The translations under genes were made by a program, and so were the position numbers. DNA of 64,000 nucleotides from Acidovorax sp. Leaf160 (GTDB taxonomy: Bacteria > Pseudomonadota > Gammaproteobacteria > Burkholderiales > Burkholderiaceae_C): contig NZ_LMOV01000026.1 of assembly GCF_001424265.1 (NCBI RefSeq), positions 1 through 64,000 of the forward strand, written 5' to 3'. The notes beneath the pieces are model-generated. The model was given only the letters and a program-made list of their open reading frames with translations. It was not told where the DNA came from and searched no databases. How positions within the stretch are numbered: the first letter of the stretch is position 1; each line of letters starts with the position of its first letter. Below are positions 57,852 through 64,000 of the stretch, in pieces.

Positions 57852-59831
57852 TCAGAAGGACGCGTTCACCCCCAACCACAGCCGGCGGCCGTAGCTGGTC
57901 TTGTCGTAGGTGGCCGCATCCAGTTGCTTGTCGCCCAGGTTGTAGAGCGCGGCGTTGAGCGTGATGGACGGGCTCCACTGGTAGTTCACGCCCAGGTCCA
58001 TGAAGGTGTAGGCCGGCACGGTCCCGGCGTTCACGGTCGAGGTGCTCTCCTTGCCGTAGTAGTGGGCCGCGCTCCACCAGGTCGTGCGCTGCGAAGCCTT
58101 CCATTCGGCGCGCAGGTTGGCCGTGTGCTGGGGCGTCAGCGTCAGCGGGGCGCCCTGGTTGGGGCCGCTCTTCTGCTCCGAATCCAGATAGGTGTAGTTG
58201 GCCTTGAAGGCCAGCGCCCGCGTGGCCTGCCAGTGGCCACTCAGCTCCAGCCCGGCGATGCGCGCCTTGTCGATGTTCACGCGGTCCATGCGGATGAAGC
58301 CGTTCCAGCGCTGGTCGGTGGTGACCGTGGACAGCTTGTTCTGGAAGTCGTTGTAGAACACCGTGGCGCCGCCCGACAGGTTGCTGCGGTTGGACCAGAG
58401 CGCGCCGATCTCGTAGTTGGTGCTGGTCTCTGGCTTCAGGTCCGGGTTGCCCAGCATGACGAAGCGGTTGCGGCGCAGGTAGGCGTAGCCCGGGATGACG
58501 GCGCGGATCTCCGGCGTCTTGAAGCCCCGCGAGACGCCGCCCTTGAGCGTCCACTGGTCGCTCGCCTGCCAGTTGGCGTACAGGCGCGGACTGCTGTGGG
58601 TGCCGTACCGGTCGTGGTGGTCCACGCGCAGGCCGCCGGTCAGGCGCAGCTTGTCGGTCAGCGACCATTCGTCTTCCACGAACACGGCCTTCTGCGTCAC
58701 GTCGAACGTGCGCCGCACGCGGTCGTTGAGGCCCTCGTTCCAGTCTTCGAGCTGCGTGTGGTTCCACTGCACGCCGCCAGTCACGATGTGCGCGCCGCCC
58801 ACCGGGGCGACCAGCTTGGCGTCGAAGACGCGGTTGCTGACCTCGGGCTGGCGCTCGGCGAATGCGCGCTGGGCCGCCGAGGTACCGTCGCTCAGGCCCC
58901 AGCGCGAGCCCCGCTCCCAGGCCAGCGACACTTCGGACGAAGCCCAGCCCCAGCGGCCCTTGTGGGTGACGGAGGCATGGTCGCGGTCGTTCTCCTGCTC
59001 GCGCGTGGCCCAGTTGGCGCTGGGGCCGTCGCCGTTCTTCAGGCGGGTGACGCCGCCTTCGACAAGGATCTCCTGCTGCGCAGACGGCGTGACCGCCAGC
59101 CGCGCCGTCAGGTCGCTGTGGCGCGCGCGGGTGAAGCCTTCCGTGCGCTGCACGTCGTCGTCGGCCTGCCGGTTCAGCTGGCGGCCCCAGAGCTGCAGCC
59201 CCAGCACGTCGGCCTTGAGCGGGCCGGCCAGATAGAACTGGCCCTGCGCGGCGTTGCCGAATTCGCTGTGCTGCTGCGCGGTGTAGTCCAGCCCCACCGA
59301 GCCGCCCCAGGCCTTGGGCACCTTGCGCGTGATGATGTTGATCACGCCGCCGATGGCGTCGGAGCCGTAGAGCGACGACATCGGCCCTCGCACGACCTCG
59401 ATACGCTCGATGGCCGCGGCCGGCGGGATGAAGCTCTGCTCGTAGCCGCGGTTGCCGTTCACACGCGCATCGCGCAGGCCCTGGCGCTTGCCGTCCACCA
59501 GGATCAGCGTGTAGTCGCCCGGCATGCCGCGAATGGAGATGTCGGTCTCGTTGCTGCTGCCGTTGACGACCACGCCCTCCACATCGCGCAGCGCATCGGT
59601 CAGGTCGCGGAACGAGCGCTGGCGCAACGCCTCGCCCGGAATCACGCTGATGGAGGCCGGCGCCTCCTCGATCGCCTGCTCGAAGCCGGTGGCCGTCACC
59701 ACCACCGCACCCAGCGTGGCCCCATCGCGCCCGTCCAGCGTCTCCGCGCCCTGGGCGGAGGCCAGTCCCGCCAGCGATGCGGCGGCCAATGCCCCTGCGA
59801 TCACCTGGCGCCCTGTCGATACCTTGCGCAT
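57852..59831 (-). CDS. TonB-dependent siderophore receptor
   Basis: The 659-residue outer-membrane receptor has a signal peptide (residues about 1-26), a TonB-box-like segment in GAVVVTATGFEQ, and a plug domain with SFRDLTDALRDVEGV, ISIRGMP, LILVDGKR and IERIEVVRGPMSSLYGSDAIGGVINIITR. A beta-barrel follows, ending GRRLWLGVNASF with a terminal phenylalanine. It resembles FepA/colicin-I-receptor types for ferric catecholates, but the ligand is inference. A Fur-box-like site precedes it, and the ExbB/ExbD pair at 23 kb could energise it. Confidence 0.92.
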   Translation of the reverse strand: MRKVSTGRQVIAGALAAASLAGLASAQGAETLDGRDGATLGAVVVTATGFEQAIEEAPASISVIPGEALRQRSFRDLTDALRDVEGVVVNGSSNETDISIRGMPGDYTLILVDGKRQGLRDARVNGNRGYEQSFIPPAAAIERIEVVRGPMSSLYGSDAIGGVINIITRKVPKAWGGSVGLDYTAQQHSEFGNAAQGQFYLAGPLKADVLGLQLWGRQLNRQADDDVQRTEGFTRARHSDLTARLAVTPSAQQEILVEGGVTRLKNGDGPSANWATREQENDRDHASVTHKGRWGWASSEVSLAWERGSRWGLSDGTSAAQRAFAERQPEVSNRVFDAKLVAPVGGAHIVTGGVQWNHTQLEDWNEGLNDRVRRTFDVTQKAVFVEDEWSLTDKLRLTGGLRVDHHDRYGTHSSPRLYANWQASDQWTLKGGVSRGFKTPEIRAVIPGYAYLRRNRFVMLGNPDLKPETSTNYEIGALWSNRSNLSGGATVFYNDFQNKLSTVTTDQRWNGFIRMDRVNIDKARIAGLELSGHWQATRALAFKANYTYLDSEQKSGPNQGAPLTLTPQHTANLRAEWKASQRTTWWSAAHYYGKESTSTVNAGTVPAYTFMDLGVNYQWSPSITLNAALYNLGDKQLDAATYDKTSYGRRLWLGVNASF

Positions 59832-59856
59832 GAAAACTCCCTCGCTCTTGTGTTAG

Positions 59857-59877
59857 AAAATGAGAATCGTAATCATC
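59857..59877. promoter_or_regulatory. Fur-box-like site between receptor and regulator genes
   Basis: The AT-rich segment contains AATGAGAATCGTAATCAT. It shows the inverted A-T-rich hexamers of the Fur consensus (GATAATGATAATCATTATC) with several matches on both sides of the centre. It lies 26-46 bp upstream of the receptor start and a similar distance from the divergent regulator start, so iron could control both directions. Confidence 0.65.
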
Positions 59878-59902
59878 AGCAACTACTGGTTTTGGACAGT
59901 TT

Positions 59903-60760
59903 GTGACAGCCGTTTCCGTGCCTTCCGCCCTTGCTGCAGACAGCCCGGCACCACCCCGCCTTCGTGTGCTGGTGGTGGACGACCATCCCCGCATCCGGGA
60001 ACCGCTGGCCGCGTTCCTGCGCCGCCAGGGGCTGGAGGTCCACACGGCCGGTGATGCCCGCTCGGTGCCCGCGCTGCTCCAGATGCACCGATTCGACGCG
60101 GTGGTGCTGGACGTGATGCTTCCCGACGGGGACGGCAGCCGCCTGTGTCCGCAGCTGCAGGCCGAGCACGGCGTGCCAGTGCTGCTGCTGACGGCGCGTT
60201 CCGCCATCGACGACCGCATCAGGGGGCTGGAACAGGGCGCCGACGATTACGTGACCAAACCGTTCGATCCGCGCGAGCTGCTGGCGCGCATCCGCGCAGT
60301 GGTTCGCCGGCGCCAGCACCCCGGCGGCGCCCGGCCCGCGCCGGTCACAGAGCGCACTACCCTCGGCCACGCGCAGCGGTGTTTCGTCTTCGCCGGCTGG
60401 CGCTTCGATGCCGCACGCGCCAGCCTGCGCTCCCCGTCAGGTGCGCTCCGGCAGCTGGCCCACACGGAGGCCCGACTGCTGGAGGTGCTGCTGCACCACG
60501 CAAACACGGTGCTCAGCCGCGATCAGCTGCTGGACCTGACCCGCACGCAAGGCCGCCAGGGCGATGCGGCGTTCGACCGCACCATCGACCGGCAGATCAG
60601 CCGTCTGCGCGCCCGGCTGCAGGCCCCCGAGGAGGCCGACGCCCCGCTGTTGCTGCTGACCGTGCGGGGCGGCGGCTACGCGCTGATGGCGTCCGTGGAG
60701 CGCGTGGACCCGGCCCGGGGTGCCGCATGCGCCGAAAGCGCGGCGGGCCCGCATGCCTGA
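59903..60760 (+). CDS. OmpR-family response regulator next to the siderophore receptor
   Basis: The 285-residue regulator has a receiver domain with VVDDHPRIR, phosphoacceptor D70 in VVLDVMLPDGDG, T/S in LTARS and K in VTKPFDPRE. A winged-helix domain follows, ending ISRLRARLQ... LLTVRGGGYALM. It starts at GTG 59903. A serine/alanine-rich leader of about 18 residues precedes the receiver. It overlaps the kinase gene by eight bases. Its position opposite the receptor suggests control of iron or siderophore uptake. Confidence 0.92.
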   Translation: MTAVSVPSALAADSPAPPRLRVLVVDDHPRIREPLAAFLRRQGLEVHTAGDARSVPALLQMHRFDAVVLDVMLPDGDGSRLCPQLQAEHGVPVLLLTARSAIDDRIRGLEQGADDYVTKPFDPRELLARIRAVVRRRQHPGGARPAPVTERTTLGHAQRCFVFAGWRFDAARASLRSPSGALRQLAHTEARLLEVLLHHANTVLSRDQLLDLTRTQGRQGDAAFDRTIDRQISRLRARLQAPEEADAPLLLLTVRGGGYALMASVERVDPARGAACAESAAGPHA

Positions 60761-62279
60761 GCTTTCCCGGGGCGGCCCCTCGGGCTGGCGCGGGCCCGCC
60801 GCCGGGGCCGAGGCGCGCGGGGGCCCCGGCCTCGTCTGGCAATATGGCCTGCTGCTGCTCGGTGCGTTGCTCGCGTCGCACCTGATCACCATGGCGCTGC
60901 TGCAGCGCACCGGCGCCTTGATCCACCCCGTCTCCCGCGAACAGGCGCTGGCGCTGCTGGCGACCGGCTACGCCCTGGCGGCCGATCAGGCCGCGGAACA
61001 CCGAACAGCGAACCGCCCGGCCCCGGGACAGCCCGGGGAGCAGCCCACCCAGAGCTCGCCGGGCACGCAGTTCTGGCAGAGCGGCATGCCTGCCGTCGCG
61101 CCCTTTGCCATGAAGCCCGAAGAGCAGCGGCTGGCCAGCGAATTGCGCAGGCGCATCGGCCTGCCGGAGACGGCGGGGGTGTGGCTGCAATTGGAGCGCG
61201 CCTCGGGCGAGGACGCCCGCGCCGGCCTGTGGAGCCTGGCGGCCTGGAAGCCGCTGCACCTGCGCTCCAGCCTGGAGCTGCCCGCACGCAGCGCGGGTGC
61301 TGGCGCAGGCGCCGACCGCGCCCACGGCGGCTGGGTCAATGCCGATCTGCGCCTGCAAGGGCGCTACGACGCGTCCACCACGCTGCTCCTCGCGCTGCCG
61401 GCCAGCATCCTGCCCGTGCTGGCCGCCGCCCTGTGGCTGGCCTGGTGGCTGGTGCGCCCGCTGCGCCAGCTGATGGCCGCCGCCGCCCGCGTGGAGTACG
61501 GACGAGCGCAGTCCCCGCTGCCGGTGCACGGCCCGCGCGAGGCGCGCGAGCTTACGCGGCAGTTCAATGCCATGCAGCAGCGCATCGCCCGCCATCGCGA
61601 CACACGCACCCAGATGCTGGCAGCCATCAGCCACGACCTGCGCACGCCCGTCACCGAACTGCGCCTGCAGTCCGAACTGGTGGATGACCCGGCACTGCGC
61701 GCCGGGCTGCTGGCAAGCGTCGCCGAGTTGGAGGCGCTGGTGTCGTCCACCCTGGACTTCGCCCGCGCCGACGCGCGGGCCGAGCCTGCCGCGCCCACCG
61801 ACATCGCGGCGTTGCTTCGGGAGCTGGCGCTGCGCTATCAGCGGCAGGGCCATGCGGTGACGGTGCGCGCCTGCCCGGCCGAATGGGTCTGGCCCTGCCA
61901 TCCGCTGGCGCTGCGCCGCGCGCTGGCCAACCTGATCGAGAACGCCCTGCAGCATGCGGGCACCCCGGTGGAAATCTCGGCGATTCCCCAGGACCGCCCC
62001 ATGCTGATGCTGCTGGTGGAAGACAGCGGCCCGGGCATTCCGCCGGCCGCCATCGGCCGTGTGCTGGAACCGTTCGGCCAGTTGGACACGGCCCGGGGCC
62101 CGGGTCGGGGCGGGGTGGGCCTCGGGCTGGCCATCGCCCGGCAGTGCGTGCATTCGCAGGGCGGCACGCTGGTGCTCGGCAACCGGCCGCAAGGGGGCCT
62201 GCGCGCGACCGTGCACCTTGCCGGCACGCCCCGCTGCGAGGACGCCGCGGCCCAAGGCGGCACGCAGCAGCGCGCGTGA
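60753..62279 (+). CDS. Two-component sensor histidine kinase
   Basis: About 508 residues. TM1 is near residues 32-52 and TM2 near 210-232, enclosing a periplasmic region of about 155 residues rich in Gly and Gln. A HAMP domain follows, then an intact catalytic core: H-box AAISHDLRTPVTEL, N-box LANLIENALQHAG, G1 VEDSGPGIPP and G2 GGVGLGLAIARQ. Unlike the kinase at 47 kb, all ATP-binding motifs are regular. The start ATG at 60753 overlaps the regulator gene; a GTG at 60720 is an alternative. Confidence 0.92.
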   Translation: MPELSRGGPSGWRGPAAGAEARGGPGLVWQYGLLLLGALLASHLITMALLQRTGALIHPVSREQALALLATGYALAADQAAEHRTANRPAPGQPGEQPTQSSPGTQFWQSGMPAVAPFAMKPEEQRLASELRRRIGLPETAGVWLQLERASGEDARAGLWSLAAWKPLHLRSSLELPARSAGAGAGADRAHGGWVNADLRLQGRYDASTTLLLALPASILPVLAAALWLAWWLVRPLRQLMAAAARVEYGRAQSPLPVHGPREARELTRQFNAMQQRIARHRDTRTQMLAAISHDLRTPVTELRLQSELVDDPALRAGLLASVAELEALVSSTLDFARADARAEPAAPTDIAALLRELALRYQRQGHAVTVRACPAEWVWPCHPLALRRALANLIENALQHAGTPVEISAIPQDRPMLMLLVEDSGPGIPPAAIGRVLEPFGQLDTARGPGRGGVGLGLAIARQCVHSQGGTLVLGNRPQGGLRATVHLAGTPRCEDAAAQGGTQQRA

Positions 62280-62489
62280 ATGCAGGAGTAGCAGCCCCGC
62301 AGAAAGCCGTTCCGCCCATTCGTAACCGTAAGAAACGGCCCACGGCGGGCGGGGGGCAGGGCCTACGGATATGGCTTTTTCCGGTGCCGACAATCCATCA
62401 CCAACCCTGCCGCGCTCCCGTCCTCTCCCTGGTGAGAAAACGTTGGCGCTGCAGTCCGCCATATCGACATCGATTCAGGAGCCCTTCCC

Positions 62490-63017
62490 ATGCAGACTGC
62501 CACCTTCCTCCGAACCTCTTGCGCCGTGCTGGCCCTGGGGGCGCTCGCGGCGTGCTCTTCCACGCCGCCGCCGGTGGACCAACTGGCCGTGAGCCGCTCC
62601 ACCGTGAACCGCGTGGGCGCCGAGGCGAATGTGGTGGCCAATGCGCCGGTCGAGTTGCAGCGCGCCCGTGACAAGGTGGCGATGGCCGAGAAAGCCATGA
62701 ACGACAAGAACTACGACATCGCCCGCCGCTACGCCGCCGAAGCCGAAGCCGACGCCCGCGTGGCCGAAACCAAGGCCGATGCCGCCAACAACGCCAACAC
62801 GCTGCAGCAAGTGCAGACCAGCATCCGTGGCCTGCAGACCGAGATCGACCGCCGCGCGCCGGTCGTGGCTCCGGTGCCGCCCGCCCCAGGTGCCATGGCC
62901 GCGCCTGGCGCCATGCCCGCTCCCGCAGCGCCGATGGCACCGCCCGCTCCACCCGCACCGCCTGCTCCCATGGCCGCACCCATGGCACCCGCCGCTCCGA
63001 TGGCGCCCGTCCGCTGA
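62490..63017 (+). CDS. DUF4398-domain lipoprotein
   Basis: The 175-residue protein has lipobox LAAC with C22. It is followed by a short helical DUF4398-type domain with APVELQRARDKVAMAEKAMNDKNYDIARRYAAEAEADARVAETKA. The last 50 residues are a low-complexity Pro/Ala/Met tail with repeated P-A-P-M units, which may span the periplasm or bind the cell wall. An AGGAG site precedes the ATG. The next gene begins with the same domain, so the two are probably paralogues acting together. Confidence 0.88.
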   Translation: MQTATFLRTSCAVLALGALAACSSTPPPVDQLAVSRSTVNRVGAEANVVANAPVELQRARDKVAMAEKAMNDKNYDIARRYAAEAEADARVAETKADAANNANTLQQVQTSIRGLQTEIDRRAPVVAPVPPAPGAMAAPGAMPAPAAPMAPPAPPAPPAPMAAPMAPAAPMAPVR

Positions 63018-63082
63018 GGCGTTTCGCCCCAGCCCGCCGCACGCCTCGCTGCCTGCCCTTCACCTCTTTTGCCTAGAACACC

Positions 63083-63973
63083 ATGCATCCACAACTTCGC
63101 CGCACTCCCCTGCTCGCCGCCGCCCTGCTGGCCGCCGGTCTGATGGCCGGCTGCGCCACCCGCCAGCCGCTCAACTCGGTGGAAGACGCCCGCACCGTCG
63201 TCACCCGCACCGCCAACAACCCCGACGTGGTGCGCCTGGCCCCGCTGGAGCTGAAGGCCGCGACCGACACGCTGGCCCGCGCCGACCGCGTCTGGACGGA
63301 TGACAACGACGCCGCCGAAGCCAACCATCTGGCCTACCTGGCATCGCAGCGCGCCGAGATCGCCAGCAACACCGCCCGCGCCCGCCAGCTGGAAGCCGAC
63401 ATCAAGAAAGCGGGCACCGACGCCGAGCGCCTGCGCCTGACCCGCGAAGCCGACCGCGCCCGCATGCAGGCCGACGCCAATGCGCGCACCGCCCAGGCCG
63501 CGCAGGCGCAGGCCATGAGCGCCGAGCAGCGCGCCGCGCAGAACGAAGCCCGCGTGCGTGCCCTGGAAGCGCAACTGCGCGACATCGAGGCGCAGCAGAC
63601 CGAGCGCGGCCTGCTGGTCACCCTGGGCGACGTGCTGTTCGCCTTCAACAAGGCCGAGCTGTCGCCGCAGGCGGGCCCGCGCCTGGACAAGCTGGCCAAT
63701 TTCCTGCGCCAGTTCCCCGACCGCAAGCTGATCATCGAAGGCCACACCGACAGCGTCGGCGGCGACGCGTACAACCAGGAGCTGTCCGACCGCCGTGCCC
63801 AGGCCGTGCAGGGCGCCCTGGTGCAGCGCGGCGTGGCGCCCGACCGCATCACCGCCCGTGGCTACGGCAAGACCTATCCGGTGGCGGAGAACGCATCGCC
63901 CGAAGGCCGTGCGATGAACCGCCGCGTGGAAATCGTGATCGCCGACGAAAAGGGCAACCTGCGCGGCCGCTGA
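63083..63973 (+). CDS. OmpA-family lipoprotein with N-terminal DUF4398 domain
   Basis: The 296-residue protein has lipobox MAGC with C24. A DUF4398-like helical stretch follows (APLELKAATDTLARADRVW... EANHLAYLASQRAEIA). Next comes a long charged coiled coil (about residues 95-170). The C-terminal OmpA peptidoglycan-binding domain has LGDVLFAFNKAELSP, IEGHTDSVGGDAYNQELSDRRAQAV and RGYGKTYPVA...NRRVEIVI. It would tether the outer membrane to peptidoglycan. It is the last complete gene in the window. Confidence 0.93.
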   Translation: MHPQLRRTPLLAAALLAAGLMAGCATRQPLNSVEDARTVVTRTANNPDVVRLAPLELKAATDTLARADRVWTDDNDAAEANHLAYLASQRAEIASNTARARQLEADIKKAGTDAERLRLTREADRARMQADANARTAQAAQAQAMSAEQRAAQNEARVRALEAQLRDIEAQQTERGLLVTLGDVLFAFNKAELSPQAGPRLDKLANFLRQFPDRKLIIEGHTDSVGGDAYNQELSDRRAQAVQGALVQRGVAPDRITARGYGKTYPVAENASPEGRAMNRRVEIVIADEKGNLRGR

Positions 63974-64000
63974 TCGAACCCATCGCCCCGCGCGAAGCCC

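Overview
The window looks like a core chromosomal segment of a high-GC betaproteobacterium, most probably family Comamonadaceae (Acidovorax-like). I infer this from the gene content: an rpsL-rpsG-fusA-tuf order, leuS-lptE-holA, hpf-ptsN-hprK, purEK beside a Sua5-type gene, and tsaB-rimI. The protein sequences have a betaproteobacterial character. The identification rests on recognition, not on a database search. I see no rRNA, tRNA, CRISPR array, insertion sequence, prophage or obvious genomic island.

Layout. 1-3.8 kb: the str operon on the minus strand, with tuf cut by the window edge. 3.8-9 kb: a D,D-carboxypeptidase, an alpha/beta hydrolase, a thioredoxin-fold ferredoxin, a VanZ-like membrane protein and hemJ on the minus strand, with hemB divergent. 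9-15.9 kb: a CorA-like transporter, then a MarR regulator followed by a complete tripartite efflux system (outer-membrane channel, membrane fusion protein, DHA2 pump). 16.1-17.8 kb: a PHP-domain lipoprotein. 17.9-25.2 kb (minus): holA, lptE, leuS, an ExbD/ExbB pair, dapB, bamE, with fur divergent. 25.9-28 kb (minus): hprK, ptsN, hpf. 28.5-34 kb: purC, a YbaY/META lipoprotein, a CnoX-like thioredoxin, purE, purK and a Sua5-type tRNA threonylcarbamoylation enzyme. 34-38.8 kb: two GDSL-type lipoproteins flanking an OmpW-like porin, then dacB. 38.9-42.2 kb: tsaB, rimI, a decayed uracil-DNA-glycosylase-like gene and corA. 42.4-47 kb (minus): mtnN, fadD, an unknown lipoprotein and fbaA. 47-51.7 kb: a two-component system with a divergent PAP2 phosphatase, then pyk. 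51.8-54.5 kb (minus): pepP, a MurU-like nucleotidyltransferase and speD. 54.6-57.8 kb: tkt and gap. 57.9-62.3 kb: a Fur-box-linked TonB-dependent receptor divergent from a second two-component system. 62.5-64 kb: a DUF4398 lipoprotein and a DUF4398/OmpA lipoprotein.

The most striking signal is a dispersed 49-bp element with fixed internal geometry. It has a 17-bp AT-rich palindrome (GCTAT-N7-ATAGC), an 18-bp spacer, then a GCGC-containing tail that pairs with the spacer. I find eleven copies. Five lie inside reading frames (efflux channel, ExbB-like, CnoX-like, purK, MurU-like), where each is translated as an extra peptide of about 16 residues. Others supply a Shine-Dalgarno sequence and start codon (CorA-like gene) or a stop codon (mtnN). 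This looks like a small non-autonomous repeat that diversifies proteins and gene borders.

Other points worth a second look: a GDSL-family protein that has lost its catalytic residues beside an intact paralogue; matching 11-bp-period direct repeats upstream of both fbaA and pyk; a corA leader with mutually exclusive pairings; and orphan operator-like palindromes near the esterase and the PHP lipoprotein.
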